54,736 nt of DNA, from positions 1 through 54,736 of the forward strand of contig SHBV01000016.1 in assembly GCA_004211885.1 (NCBI GenBank), in the 5' to 3' direction. The notes below the pieces were generated by a model. That model worked only from the letters and a program-made list of their open reading frames with translations, did not search any database and had not been told where the DNA came from. Position numbers and translations under genes: made by a program. This DNA is from Verrucomicrobiaceae bacterium (GTDB taxonomy: Bacteria; Verrucomicrobiota; Verrucomicrobiia; Verrucomicrobiales; DEV007). Shown piece after piece: positions 7,869 to 17,366 of the stretch. How positions within the stretch are numbered: position 1 is the first letter of the stretch; each line of letters opens with the position of its first letter.

Positions 7869-10124
7869 ATGAAAATAAAAAGCTTTCTCATCACATTGCT
7901 ATCTATTGCAATGCTCATCAATTTTGCACCAGCTCAAAAGAAAAAACAGCATCGTCAGCATCGTACAAGTAATGCTCCTTTTCTAAAACCGAAAGAGGCA
8001 GTAGCAAAGATGTCCATACCTAAAGGCTTCGAAGTTTCAATTTACGCGGCGGAACCTGACATCGCAGAACCAATTGCTTTTTGCTTTGATGACAAAGGTA
8101 GAATATGGACCGTGGAAAATGGTAATTATGTAAACAGACGTTCCCACAAAAAAGGGGAAGGCACTAAAATTCAAATCCTTGAAGATACTGATAGTGATGG
8201 AGTTTTTGATACTAAAAAACTTTTTACTGACAAACTTCCATTCTCTTCAGGTATCGCGACAGGATTTGGCGGAGTCTATGTTGGGACTCCTCCGAACTTA
8301 CTTTTCATTCCTGATAATAATGGAGACGACAAACCAGACAGCGAGCCTCAAATACTTTTAGACGGATGGGGAATTCAAGACAGACATGAAACCTTAAATA
8401 GTTTTATTTGGGGTCCTGACGGATGGCTTTATGGATGCCATGGTGTATTCACACAGTCTTATGTTGGCAAGCCAGGAACGCCCAAAGATCAGAGGAAGTT
8501 CATTGATGGTGGCATTTGGAGATTTCACCCCGTTAAGAAAGAATTCGAAGTGTTTGGACATGGCCTATCAAATCCGTGGGGATTTGATTTTAATGATGTA
8601 GGTCAAGGCTTTGCAAGTTGCTGTGTTATCCCTCACCTGTTCCACATTGTTCAAGGAGGTTATTTTACGAAACAAGCTAAAGCTCATAAGAATCCATACG
8701 TTTATAAACCCATTGAAACGGTGGCAGATCATCATCATTTATCAGCGCATGGCGGTGCCCGGTTTTACCTAGCAGATACGTTCCCTTCATCTTATCGAGA
8801 TCAATTATTTAAGTGTAATATACACCAGCATGAAGTTCTTATAGATTTCATGGAAAGAAGTGGCTCAGGTTATATCGGGCGACACCATTCAGCTTTTTTG
8901 CCTATCAACGACCTTGCGTGGGTAGGTTTCAGTTTAGAAATTGGCCCGGATGGCGGCGTATACATTCTTGACTGGCACGACACTGATATCTGCGGCAATG
9001 CCATTAATTTTCCGGACAGTGGACGCATATATCGCGTCATGCCGAAGGATGCTAAAAAAATAAAGCGTCCTAACTTATCAAAGCTTTCAGACCTAGAACT
9101 TGCAGAAATGCAAAATCACTCCAATGACTGGTTCGTTAGACATGCTAGAGTCATTCTTCATCATAGAGCCTCTCAAGGAATTTTGGATAAAGAGGTCGTC
9201 GGAAAGAGTCTACAGAAATTAGCAAATAATGCCAAAACATCAGGAAAAAAACTAAGAGCACTATGGGCTGCTCACGTCACGGGATTACTTACAGAATCAA
9301 AGAAAATAGAACTTTTAAATCATGAAGATGAATACGTGCGGGCTTGGACCATTCAATTACTATGCGAAGACCGCGAACCTAGTGATAAAGCTTTAGAGAG
9401 CTTCAAAAAAATGGCAAAAGAGGATCCATCGGCTGTTGTTCGCTTATACTTGGCATCAGCTGCTCAGAGAATTCAATTCAATGACCGCTGGCCAATACTG
9501 GAGGAACTCGTAAAACACGAGAAGGATGTCAAAGACCATAATATTCCTCGCATGTTATGGTATGCTGTGGAGCCGATGGTTCCAGATCATTCCGAAAAAG
9601 CATTGACTCTTGCCGTTACAGGTCAAATACCGCTCTTACAGGAACTTGTTCCAAGAAGAATGGCTGTGAAAAAATCTGCAAAAAAATTAGGGCCTGATCC
9701 TTCATGGCAAAAGCACATTCAAAAAATTGCACCTGGCTTTAATGTAAGAAACGTAGGAGAAGGCGGTGTAAGGCCAATAAAGAGTTTCCGTAATGAGACA
9801 GCTGTCCAAACTCATCCGAAGGATAAGACTGTCCCTTGTGAAATTTATCGTGAACTTGAAGTGCCTACAGGCAAAAAGACATCACTTAAAGTTAAAGCAA
9901 GTTACCATGCTCATGGAGACTGGCAGATTCGTGTTAAGGCTGATGGAAAGGTAATTCACGATCAGATCGTCGGTTATACTGCAGTCCAAAGCCAATGGCT
10001 TGAATTGAATCTAGATCTCTCGGACTATGCTGGAAAAAAAATCCCAATAGTGATCGAGAACAGAGCTAATGATTGGCGAAATGAATTCGGTTACTGGGGA
10101 TCAATAAAAGTAGTCAGTAAATAA
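7869..10124 (+). CDS. PVC-type membrane-bound dehydrogenase (TIGR02604-like) with HEAT and C-terminal beta domain
   Basis: A 751-residue exported protein. After a signal peptide (SFLITLLSIAMLINFAPAQ) comes a beta-propeller region (about residues 50-390) typical of the PVC membrane-bound dehydrogenase family, with PKGFEVSIYAAEPDIAEP, FCFDDKGRIWTVENGNY and PDGGVYILDWHDTDICGN. HEAT-like helices follow (about 400-620), then a 100-residue C-terminal beta module containing RVKADGKVIHDQIVGY, resembling a carbohydrate-binding jelly roll. No CxxCH motif is present, whereas many family members carry a fused cytochrome c; here the heme protein is the preceding gene. The substrate is unknown; sugar or polyol oxidation is an inference. 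Confidence 0.87.
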   Translation: MKIKSFLITLLSIAMLINFAPAQKKKQHRQHRTSNAPFLKPKEAVAKMSIPKGFEVSIYAAEPDIAEPIAFCFDDKGRIWTVENGNYVNRRSHKKGEGTKIQILEDTDSDGVFDTKKLFTDKLPFSSGIATGFGGVYVGTPPNLLFIPDNNGDDKPDSEPQILLDGWGIQDRHETLNSFIWGPDGWLYGCHGVFTQSYVGKPGTPKDQRKFIDGGIWRFHPVKKEFEVFGHGLSNPWGFDFNDVGQGFASCCVIPHLFHIVQGGYFTKQAKAHKNPYVYKPIETVADHHHLSAHGGARFYLADTFPSSYRDQLFKCNIHQHEVLIDFMERSGSGYIGRHHSAFLPINDLAWVGFSLEIGPDGGVYILDWHDTDICGNAINFPDSGRIYRVMPKDAKKIKRPNLSKLSDLELAEMQNHSNDWFVRHARVILHHRASQGILDKEVVGKSLQKLANNAKTSGKKLRALWAAHVTGLLTESKKIELLNHEDEYVRAWTIQLLCEDREPSDKALESFKKMAKEDPSAVVRLYLASAAQRIQFNDRWPILEELVKHEKDVKDHNIPRMLWYAVEPMVPDHSEKALTLAVTGQIPLLQELVPRRMAVKKSAKKLGPDPSWQKHIQKIAPGFNVRNVGEGGVRPIKSFRNETAVQTHPKDKTVPCEIYRELEVPTGKKTSLKVKASYHAHGDWQIRVKADGKVIHDQIVGYTAVQSQWLELNLDLSDYAGKKIPIVIENRANDWRNEFGYWGSIKVVSK

Positions 10125-10145
10125 TTATAACTGCTCTGATTTAAA

Positions 10146-10889
10146 CTAGCAAATGAGAGGAATGAACTTGGATGCCATTTTCATCTTCTCTTCCCAGACG
10201 GCATCAGTGAGGCTCTTAGAATCAACTGATTCTTCATTTTGATTCTTATCGCGAATATAATTCTTTATATTTGTTGGGCTGGGAATTTGACTCGGATCAC
10301 CATCAATACAATTAGCGCTGAGAAAATCATATACTGAAATAATTTCCAATAAGGTCCTATCTGGATTCTTTGCATTGTTTTTGCACTTCAAATAGTCCTT
10401 GGACCATTTTTCGATGTAATGAGATTCGGCCCCTGACATGATCCATTTAATATGGTCCCTATAAATTGCGAACCTATCACTTTTAGGTTCAAAACGGGTC
10501 TCATTAAAATGATCGGCCAATAAGATAGAATGTATTATTCCGCAAGTAGCATCGATCGCAGCAAGGGCTCTTCTGTTTCTAGTTTGCCGGGTCCACATCA
10601 TGTAGAACTTTTCACTCCCTCCGGTCCGTAAAGGTGATGGTTCTGGCAGATTATTCCAGCAGCCCGAAAGCATTCTGTCTTCGTTAAACTCTACATAATT
10701 CTGAGCCTTCTCCCATTTTTCTTTATAATCTGTGAATTTCTCACTCCTCTCAGAACCCAAAGTGGCAGTTCCTGATACAGGTTCATACATCCTATAATTC
10801 CAGGACCCCAGATCACCTCCAGTCAGATCACGGTGCACATCCCGCATCGCCTTCCTTTCTTGATCCCAACTCGTCTTTTCGGTCATCAA
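10146..10889 (-). CDS. Hypothetical protein, third gene of the C11/SGNH operon
   Basis: I do not recognise this 247-residue protein. It has no signal peptide or membrane segment, is rich in charged and aromatic residues, and contains several tryptophans and four cysteines (GCWNNLPEPS, DATCGII, KDYLKCKNN, and a C-terminal cysteine as its last residue). A predicted helical core spans about residues 100-190. It begins 34 bases downstream of the SGNH hydrolase gene on the same strand, so it is probably in the same transcript. It starts with two consecutive methionine codons; either could be used. It ends 21 bases from the convergent dehydrogenase gene. Its length and ordinary codon use support a real gene. 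Confidence 0.7.
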   Translation of the reverse strand: MMTEKTSWDQERKAMRDVHRDLTGGDLGSWNYRMYEPVSGTATLGSERSEKFTDYKEKWEKAQNYVEFNEDRMLSGCWNNLPEPSPLRTGGSEKFYMMWTRQTRNRRALAAIDATCGIIHSILLADHFNETRFEPKSDRFAIYRDHIKWIMSGAESHYIEKWSKDYLKCKNNAKNPDRTLLEIISVYDFLSANCIDGDPSQIPSPTNIKNYIRDKNQNEESVDSKSLTDAVWEEKMKMASKFIPLIC

Positions 10890-10922
10890 CGCGAGACTCT
10901 TTAATTAAAATGTTAAGAAATT

Positions 10923-11630
10923 TTAAGGCCCAGAAAGAATTTCACGCTCCGCAGATTTGACCACCATTTCTCCCAACATTGAATAGGCGGGGCCAGTCCA
11001 ATGGAACCGGTCGCCCTTTGCCAGGGTCCGGTTCTTATTTAGAACGGAATAGAAGTCATTAATCGAAATGCCCATTTCTTTCATGATGGAATCTGCCATT
11101 TTGTTATGCTCAATGATGGTCGGATTAATTTCTGGATCCAGTTCCTTAACATTATCTTTCACGGTCACCGGAGTAGTATTTGCCCATACAACCTTAGCTT
11201 GCGGTGCCTCTGATTTGATGACTCTGACATAATCTTTAGTCAAAGGAACAAACGTTCCCTTTTTTATTCTTCCTTCCTGCCATCCATGCAGTCCGATATT
11301 AAAATGAACTAAATCATAAGGGCCCTCAGATAAGACAAGGGCCAATATTTTGTTCAGGCCTCCTGACTGATGATAAGGATTGACCCAGATATCCACATAC
11401 GCTTTACCTCTCAGTTTTTTGATCACATGACGGGCATAACCATTCAGAATCGAATCCCCTATCAATAAGATCCGAGGTCGTCCATTATCCTTAATGACTG
11501 CTTTCTCAAGCCTCCATCCCTTTCCTTCTGCCTGGACCCTCTGGTCAGGCTCATTGGCTCTAGGAATTTCAGCAGTGAGAGCCTGAAGTCCAAAAAAAAG
11601 GATCAGACAGACTAATTGAAAAAGTTTCAT
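10923..11630 (-). CDS. SGNH/GDSL-type esterase, secreted
   Basis: A 235-residue protein with a signal peptide ([18 protein letters not shown]). The SGNH hydrolase blocks are visible: block [13 protein letters not shown] with the nucleophile Ser60; a block III-like HFNIGLHGW, where the usual asparagine context GxND is altered; and block V GDRFHWT, with Asp207 and His210 as the remaining catalytic pair. This fold removes acyl groups from polysaccharides or lipids. The start codon overlaps the end of the C11 protease gene by four bases (ATGA), which implies tight translational coupling. The substrate is not known. Confidence 0.85.
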   Translation of the reverse strand: MKLFQLVCLILFFGLQALTAEIPRANEPDQRVQAEGKGWRLEKAVIKDNGRPRILLIGDSILNGYARHVIKKLRGKAYVDIWVNPYHQSGGLNKILALVLSEGPYDLVHFNIGLHGWQEGRIKKGTFVPLTKDYVRVIKSEAPQAKVVWANTTPVTVKDNVKELDPEINPTIIEHNKMADSIMKEMGISINDFYSVLNKNRTLAKGDRFHWTGPAYSMLGEMVVKSAEREILSGP

Positions 11631-14263
11631 CTAATTGGGACTTTTCGCACCAAGCGATAGAACAATGCGCTGTCCTCAATGCCATGCCTCAAAATAAATT
11701 GACCATCAGCGACATCCAGTTCGTTCTGATCCACACCCTGCCACTCACCAGAAACCATATTATTGCTCACCTGGAGAATGTATTGATGAGCAGTTCCATT
11801 TGGCCATGAGACAACCATTTCCTGATCTTCTCTACGTATTTTTATTTCCGGCAATGTATCGACGGGCTGATCTTCAGTGACATTCACCAAGAACGTAATC
11901 AAGTCACTTTCATTCTCAAAATAATCATAAGTCTGAACAGCGACTCCGTAAGTTCCATTTGCCACTTTCCCATCACTTATCTCTAGACCGTCTGTGCCAG
12001 TCTCTGGAATGACTATTGCCACTTCTTCAAATGAACTGAAATCCGACACGTATTCACCATCCTGGAGTGTCTCTGTATAGTAGACTGGCCAGATAGTACC
12101 GCCAGGCTCAAAGCCTCTAGTATATTCGCGCGGAGATAAGGCATATTCCTCAAGACCGTCAGTGTCTATAGTGTCTTCGAGAACCGTATCGACAACACCA
12201 TAACCAAATTCATCAAATTCTGTGAAAAGGATAAGCGGAACAACTTCCTCCGCTCCCGGAGCCAAATAATCAGCAAAACTGATATGTATATTCGATCCTG
12301 GATCCCAAGCATAACCGCCCAGAAATACCGGGTCCTGAACTTCAGAATCAGTCAAAGAAATCATGGGCATTCTGGCATCCCATTCCAGTTCGTATTTTCC
12401 GATCCCGTCCAGTATGCCGCTATCAATTTCTCCAAGAAAAATATATTGCTCCTGATTATCAAATGTTTCATTAATGACCAGCGCGGCTCTTGCCGAGTAA
12501 GCATCGTCCCCTTCGAGAACTTCAAAATTCATAACCGCGGGACTATTGGTAGATGCAAGGATCGCATCATTATCTTCGACCTCCTCAGGAATGGGTTCTT
12601 CGGGGAGCCCGGGAATTGCGGTCGGCTCTGGGGTTTCAATTTTCGGTGGAGCAACATCACCGATGTTAAGTCCCTGAACTGCGGAAAGGTATTTCTTCCA
12701 GTTATCACCACCATAAGATTCCTGAAGGAAGTTTTGCCTTATCCTGTGACTCTTACCGTCAATGGTCCAAGTCTCATCGCGGCTGTATAACTGACTATAT
12801 TTTCCATCAATTGGATAGTAAATGGAAAGTCCAATGGCATGCTGCCTCTCAGTCCCAAGTGATTTAGCTATAATGAGCTCATTAATGGCATCCACTAAGT
12901 CCAGTGAAACGGAACCAAGGGGCTCAGGAGCGATCCTTGAAAGCTCAAAAGCAAAGTTTCCAAGATCAATGTAATCGGTGATCTTGGACTGCCCAACTCT
13001 AGGACTGGCCAAACTATAAGGTAGGGACTCTCGTCTGAGCTTAGCCATTGACGACATATCAATCGCATTGTTCTGGACAGCCCGCACCAGCTCTCCTGTG
13101 AAAGCCTTCAGTTTGGCATTGTAGGCTGGAAATAAATTCATGTCATAACTCACATGGACCTTAAAACCGCGGTCCGCAGCTTGCTGGTGATGAAAGTTCC
13201 AGAAACCGGCCTCTACCTTTGCAAATTCAGTCATGCTTATGTCCGGCTGGCTCCGTAAAAAGGCCATCGTGGACGCATAGTCCCAGCCATCTCCATAATC
13301 AATTTCCGGATTTGCTATATAAAGATCACAAAACTCATGAAAGTCGACTAACTGCTCGGCGCCCCCCATTAAGCATGTGTCGAAAGAGATGAAATCAAAT
13401 TTGTTAACATTATTATTATTCAAAGATTCGGTTATCACATCCTTAATATCTGAAGTCCACATTGAAACTCCTCTGGCCCATCCCTTTCCATCACTCGTGT
13501 CCTGACCAAATCCTTCCCACTGACCCCCATGGTCCCACAAAACTAACCCGTACCTGTCAGAGTCACTGTTGCTCATTCCCCAATCAAGAAATTCCTCCAA
13601 CTCCTTGGGATCATCGAGGTCCTTCTCCGGAAGAACTTCCACAACATTCGCGCCGGTCTTATCAATTACAATCCTAACGACTTTGTCCCAGTATTCTTTC
13701 GGAAGTCCAGAATCTTTGAGTGCCTCCGTACTGGTAGAATCGAAGTCGGCAAGAAGTACAATCTTAAAATTATCGCTCCCTCCTGCAGTAATCATTTCGT
13801 TAATATCCTCTAATAAATTGAGAGTAAGATTACTGTCTCCATGCCCATAAATAAAAACTGTCCAGGAAGTTTTGCTGTTCGGAGGCGGCAGTTCGTTTAT
13901 TTTAATGTCTCTGTAACCGGCCTCTTTCCTTTTCTTATCATACCACGTGAGTTTGTAAGAGCCGGGAGGAAGTGGCCTTATTAATCCATACTCAACAGTA
14001 TATTTAGATTCAATTGAACCCTTGTACTCCTGGGACCAAAGAAACGTATTGTCCTGCGTAATTCCTACAGAGAGTTGATTGTCATTACCGTTAGTTCCAA
14101 AACCTGAATACTCGGCAACGAACGGTTCGAACTGATTGAATTCAATCGCTTGTCCCTGCTGGTTGCCTTCCTTAACAGTGACCACTGGCGGGTCAGCTAA
14201 AGAACTGGATAGGCTAAAGATGCATATGATACAAAAATAAAAGATCTTAGGACTAAAAATCAT
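11627..14263 (-). CDS. Clostripain-related (peptidase C11) secreted cysteine protease
   Basis: From the preferred ATG at 14263 the protein is 878 residues, beginning with a clean signal peptide ([20 protein letters not shown]). The reading frame stays open to a GTG at 14329, but that would put an unusual 22-residue leader ahead of the signal. The peptidase C11 domain (about residues 130-520) has both catalytic landmarks: His245 in VLWDHGGQW and Cys297 in SFDTCLMGG. Clostripain cuts after arginine; the specificity here is unknown. A proline/glutamate-rich linker (about 540-570) leads to a C-terminal beta-rich half of about 300 residues with no named domain I can support. The last 50 residues (SNNMVSGEW ... 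ALFYRL) match a terminal module also seen in the giant protein at 21219. It leads the operon with the SGNH hydrolase. Confidence 0.88.
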   Translation of the reverse strand: MIFSPKIFYFCIICIFSLSSSLADPPVVTVKEGNQQGQAIEFNQFEPFVAEYSGFGTNGNDNQLSVGITQDNTFLWSQEYKGSIESKYTVEYGLIRPLPPGSYKLTWYDKKRKEAGYRDIKINELPPPNSKTSWTVFIYGHGDSNLTLNLLEDINEMITAGGSDNFKIVLLADFDSTSTEALKDSGLPKEYWDKVVRIVIDKTGANVVEVLPEKDLDDPKELEEFLDWGMSNSDSDRYGLVLWDHGGQWEGFGQDTSDGKGWARGVSMWTSDIKDVITESLNNNNVNKFDFISFDTCLMGGAEQLVDFHEFCDLYIANPEIDYGDGWDYASTMAFLRSQPDISMTEFAKVEAGFWNFHHQQAADRGFKVHVSYDMNLFPAYNAKLKAFTGELVRAVQNNAIDMSSMAKLRRESLPYSLASPRVGQSKITDYIDLGNFAFELSRIAPEPLGSVSLDLVDAINELIIAKSLGTERQHAIGLSIYYPIDGKYSQLYSRDETWTIDGKSHRIRQNFLQESYGGDNWKKYLSAVQGLNIGDVAPPKIETPEPTAIPGLPEEPIPEEVEDNDAILASTNSPAVMNFEVLEGDDAYSARAALVINETFDNQEQYIFLGEIDSGILDGIGKYELEWDARMPMISLTDSEVQDPVFLGGYAWDPGSNIHISFADYLAPGAEEVVPLILFTEFDEFGYGVVDTVLEDTIDTDGLEEYALSPREYTRGFEPGGTIWPVYYTETLQDGEYVSDFSSFEEVAIVIPETGTDGLEISDGKVANGTYGVAVQTYDYFENESDLITFLVNVTEDQPVDTLPEIKIRREDQEMVVSWPNGTAHQYILQVSNNMVSGEWQGVDQNELDVADGQFILRHGIEDSALFYRLVRKVPIR

Positions 14264-14519
14264 GCGAGCTACCATACTTAAAATCAATAAATTGGAAATA
14301 CATTTCAAAAAAAATTTAGTGCCCTGCACCTACTAAAAACACTAGTAAAACTTAAGAATCAAAGACGAAAAATTCGACTCAAGCTGTAAGATTACTAAGG
14401 AAATCTTAGGTGAATTGTTAATTCAATGTATTCGGGTTGGAGTAAGTGTAGTTGATTCTCTGCATTAATCGGATTAAAGTGTCTACCCCTTAATTAAAAA
14501 CCTTATCAAAACCTCAACC
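14264..14519. promoter_or_regulatory. Divergent intergenic region before C11 protease and FKBP genes
   Basis: This 256-base region separates the minus-strand C11 protease start from the plus-strand FKBP gene. It holds an inverted repeat TAAGATT (14387-14393) / AATCTTA (14402-14408) with an 8-base spacer, which could be an operator. No Shine-Dalgarno sequence precedes the FKBP ATG; its leader is the A/C-rich sequence ACCTTATCAAAACCTCAACC. No gene or RNA is evident. Confidence 0.35.
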
Positions 14520-15551
14520 ATGAAACGTTTACTAGTCCCCTTAACCATAGGATTTGCATTAGCTCTATCTGCATCAGGTCAGGCTGACAAAGCAAAGACT
14601 ACTAAGGCCACGGCCAAAAAAGAAGCTGCTCCCGCCAAGCCAAAGGAAACCACTGAGCATAAGGACATGAAGATCGTCAGTTACCTGATCGGTGCTGATA
14701 TCGGATCCAATATGAAGAACGCGGAACTAGCAATCGAAGTGGAACGTTTCGTAGAAGGTTTCAAGGCCGCTATTGCCGGAAATAAAATAGATTTTTCAGA
14801 TGATGATAAGAACAGGATCCTCCAAGCCTTCAGTAAAGAACGGTCTGAACTTGCTCAGAAAAAATCCCAACTTGAGGCCTTCGGCCTTAAAACCATGAAA
14901 GAGTGGGATGAGCTATCTGCCAAGAACAAAGCCGACGGTAAAAAATTCCTCCTTACTAATAGTAAAAAGAAAGGCGTTAAGACTCTGCCGAGTGGTCTCC
15001 AGTACGAAATTCTTAAAGCTGCTGACGGAGCCATACCAAAACCAACCGATAGAATTAAAGCTCGGTACAAGGGAACTTTGATTGATGGTACAGTATTTGA
15101 TCAAACTAACGGCACGACTCCTCGTCAGTTCAGTGTGCGAGGCGTAATCAAAGGCTGGACCGAAGCCCTTCAGATCATGCCAGTCGGATCAAAGTGGAAG
15201 CTATTTATTCCTTCAGATCTCGCATACGGTGAAATGGGAAGGCGGGCACCTATCGGACCAAATTCCACTCTGATCTTTGAAATGGAACTAGTTGAAATTA
15301 CTGCCGCTCCGTCAAGAATTCCATCAATCAGGCCAGGCAAAAAAGTAGGCTCAACGAATCCCTCTGGGTCCAAGCCTCGCAAACCGATCACTGCCACTAC
15401 TCCTCCGGTAGCCGTAGAATTTCCAAAAGAAAAGGGCGGTAAAATCAAGGTGACTCCTGTCGATCCAAAGACCGGCAAAGCGACCGGTGAAACTAAGCTC
15501 ATTGAGCCTAAGACCGGAACAACCAAGAAGTCCAAAAGCTCGAAGAAGTAA
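14520..15551 (+). CDS. FKBP-type peptidyl-prolyl cis-trans isomerase (Mip-like), exported, with basic tail
   Basis: A 343-residue periplasmic or envelope folding enzyme that isomerises X-Pro bonds. It has a signal peptide (LLVPLTIGFALALSASGQ), an FKBP-type N-terminal dimerisation region (about residues 45-150, with KIVSYLIGADIGSNMK) and an FKBP catalytic domain (about 165-262) with ARYKGTLIDGTVFDQT, IKGWTEALQIMPVGSKW and IPSDLAYG. The final 80 residues are an unusual low-complexity tail of lysine, proline, threonine and glycine (KPRKPITATTPPVAVEFPK; KTGTTKKSKSSKK), not present in standard Mip proteins. A 16-base palindrome lies just after the stop codon. The gene appears to stand alone, followed by the dehydrogenase gene about 80 bases later. 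Confidence 0.92.
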   Translation: MKRLLVPLTIGFALALSASGQADKAKTTKATAKKEAAPAKPKETTEHKDMKIVSYLIGADIGSNMKNAELAIEVERFVEGFKAAIAGNKIDFSDDDKNRILQAFSKERSELAQKKSQLEAFGLKTMKEWDELSAKNKADGKKFLLTNSKKKGVKTLPSGLQYEILKAADGAIPKPTDRIKARYKGTLIDGTVFDQTNGTTPRQFSVRGVIKGWTEALQIMPVGSKWKLFIPSDLAYGEMGRRAPIGPNSTLIFEMELVEITAAPSRIPSIRPGKKVGSTNPSGSKPRKPITATTPPVAVEFPKEKGGKIKVTPVDPKTGKATGETKLIEPKTGTTKKSKSSKK

Positions 15552-15554
15552 CTC

Positions 15555-15570
15555 ATAATCTGCAGATTAT
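15555..15570. repeat. 16-bp perfect palindrome after the FKBP gene
   Basis: ATAATCTGCAGATTAT reads identically on both strands and sits four bases after the FKBP stop codon. It lacks a loop and a T-tract, so it is not a standard intrinsic terminator; it could be a protein-binding site or chance. Confidence 0.4.
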
Positions 15571-15631
15571 TATCTGCCCGGTAGTCATCTCATGAGCAGG
15601 AGTGGCCTTCCTCTATAAGGCAATTAATAAT

Positions 15632-16480
15632 ATGTCTACTGAGAATGAGACTGGCGTAGGCGTCATTGGCCTTGGAATAATTGGAAGCCGAATAGCCACG
15701 ACCCTCAAGGAAAAGGGGCGGGATGTTAATACTTGGAACCGGAGCCCCGGCCAAGATCAGAATGCGCTCGAATCCCCCCTAGAAGTTGCACGTACAAGTA
15801 CTCACATACAAATATTTGTGCGCGACGGAGAAGCGTTACTCCAAGTCATTGAGACCATGAAGCCCGGACTCAGTGAGAAACATATTATCATTAATCATGC
15901 TACAGTTTCACCCCAGCACACTGAAGAAGCTAACGCAAAAATTCAATCCTCAGGCGCTGCATTTTTGGACTGTCCTTTCACTGGTAGTCGGGACGCCGCT
16001 GCTAGTGGACTCCTTAACTATTATGTTGGAGGAGACCAAAACGTTTTGGAAAGGGTCCGACCATTACTCGAATTAAGTTCGAACTCCATCACTTATCTGG
16101 GTCAGGTAGGTGCAGCCACGGTCCTTAAAATTGCCACTAACATGATTTCTGCGACTACTGTCGCAATCCTCGCAGAGGCCTTGAGTGTTTGCAAAACTGG
16201 TGAGGTGGATTTGGATAAGATGTCTGAAGCCATGAAGGTAAATGCATGCGCATCAGGCCTGTCCAATATGAAGCTTCCTACGATGCTGGATGGGAATTAT
16301 GAACCTCATTTCTCGCTCAAAAACATGCTCAAAGACGCTAACTTTGGTCTCTCCATTGCAGAAAATGCTGGCATTGATTTGCCTGTACTTAGGTCAGCTA
16401 CTAAGACAATGATGGATCAGATGAAAGAGGGTAATGAGAATGAGGATTACTCCGTCATTTACAAAAATTTTACGGACTAA
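15632..16480 (+). CDS. NAD(P)-dependent oxidoreductase, 3-hydroxyisobutyrate dehydrogenase family
   Basis: A 282-residue beta-hydroxyacid dehydrogenase. The N-terminus carries the Rossmann motif GVIGLGIIGSRIA (about residues 10-22), the substrate-binding segment is FLDCPFTGSRDAAASG, and the catalytic-lysine segment is GAATVLKIATNMISA. These match the 3-hydroxyisobutyrate, tartronate semialdehyde and glyoxylate/succinic semialdehyde reductase group; which substrate is used cannot be read from the sequence. I chose the ATG at 15632 because the Rossmann strand follows it directly; an in-frame GTG at 15602 would add a ten-residue extension with no family counterpart. Fifty-two bases separate it from ygfZ on the same strand. 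Confidence 0.88.
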   Translation: MSTENETGVGVIGLGIIGSRIATTLKEKGRDVNTWNRSPGQDQNALESPLEVARTSTHIQIFVRDGEALLQVIETMKPGLSEKHIIINHATVSPQHTEEANAKIQSSGAAFLDCPFTGSRDAAASGLLNYYVGGDQNVLERVRPLLELSSNSITYLGQVGAATVLKIATNMISATTVAILAEALSVCKTGEVDLDKMSEAMKVNACASGLSNMKLPTMLDGNYEPHFSLKNMLKDANFGLSIAENAGIDLPVLRSATKTMMDQMKEGNENEDYSVIYKNFTD

Positions 16481-16532
16481 TAGTTAACTGATTTTCTCCA
16501 AATAGTCCGAGCAGGTTTACATAAAACACCGC

Positions 16533-17366
16533 ATGCAATCCATTGATCTTTCAAAACGTGCGAAGTTCCGAGTGAGCGGTAAGGACCGAGTACGTTATCT
16601 GAATGGCCAAGTCAGTAATGACGTGCAAAAGGCTTCAGAAATTGAAGCGATATCAGCTTGCGTCACAACATCAAAGGGCCGACTCGAGGGACTCATCTGG
16701 ATCTCGGTGGATGAGAATAATCAATCGTTCCTCATTGACTCGGATTCGGAACTGAGGACTACCCTCTTTCAAAGACTATCAAAATACATCATCGCTGACG
16801 ATGTGGAGATTGTTGACATTACGGAAGATTATCTTCTCATTCATGATCTTGGACAAACCCAAAGCAATGGGATCAAATCTAATAGGTACAGCATTGACGG
16901 TATGGACCAGTGGATCAGACCAGGTGAACTCGATGCCGGTTCGGACTGGATCAGTGAGAATGCACTTGAATCTTTCAGAATTAGTCAGGGTGTTCCAAAA
17001 TGGGGAAACGAATTAGATCACAAAACATTCCCTCAGGAAGCTCTACTCGATCGGACCAGCATTGACTTTCATAAGGGATGTTATGTGGGTCAGGAAATCA
17101 TCTCCCGTCTCGAAAGTGTCGGCCAAGTCAACCGTATCTTAGTGGGCCTTAGCTTTGATCCTGAAACTGTGCCAGCCCCGGGATGGTCACTTTGCGATGA
17201 AAAAAATAATGAAGTCGGAACTGTGACCAGCGTCAGCAACGATAAAGGATCTGTACTTGGATTAGGCTATATGAAGAGAAATCATTGTGCCGTGCAGGCT
17301 AACAATGTAGAAAAAACGCTTCAATCATCTGTCAAAATTCGCGATACTCCTTTCATTGATTCATGA
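16533..17366 (+). CDS. ygfZ: Folate-binding protein YgfZ (GcvT-like)
   Basis: A 277-residue protein of the YgfZ/IBA57 family, which binds tetrahydrofolate and helps maintain certain iron-sulfur enzymes, including MiaB in E. coli. The defining motif KGCYVGQE is at residues 181-188 with its conserved cysteine, and an N-terminal GcvT-like segment (RVRYLNGQVSNDVQKA) is present. The C-terminus includes LGLGYMKR, also typical. It overlaps the next gene by four bases (ATGA), so it is translationally coupled to a TPM-domain protein. The coupling is unusual, because no Fe-S or glycine-cleavage gene is adjacent. Confidence 0.9.
   Translation: MQSIDLSKRAKFRVSGKDRVRYLNGQVSNDVQKASEIEAISACVTTSKGRLEGLIWISVDENNQSFLIDSDSELRTTLFQRLSKYIIADDVEIVDITEDYLLIHDLGQTQSNGIKSNRYSIDGMDQWIRPGELDAGSDWISENALESFRISQGVPKWGNELDHKTFPQEALLDRTSIDFHKGCYVGQEIISRLESVGQVNRILVGLSFDPETVPAPGWSLCDEKNNEVGTVTSVSNDKGSVLGLGYMKRNHCAVQANNVEKTLQSSVKIRDTPFIDS

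Noticed and set aside
12284..12790. 168-residue open frame on the plus strand inside the C11 protease gene
   Set aside because: It is antisense to a gene with clear catalytic motifs, has no recognisable domain and no start context.
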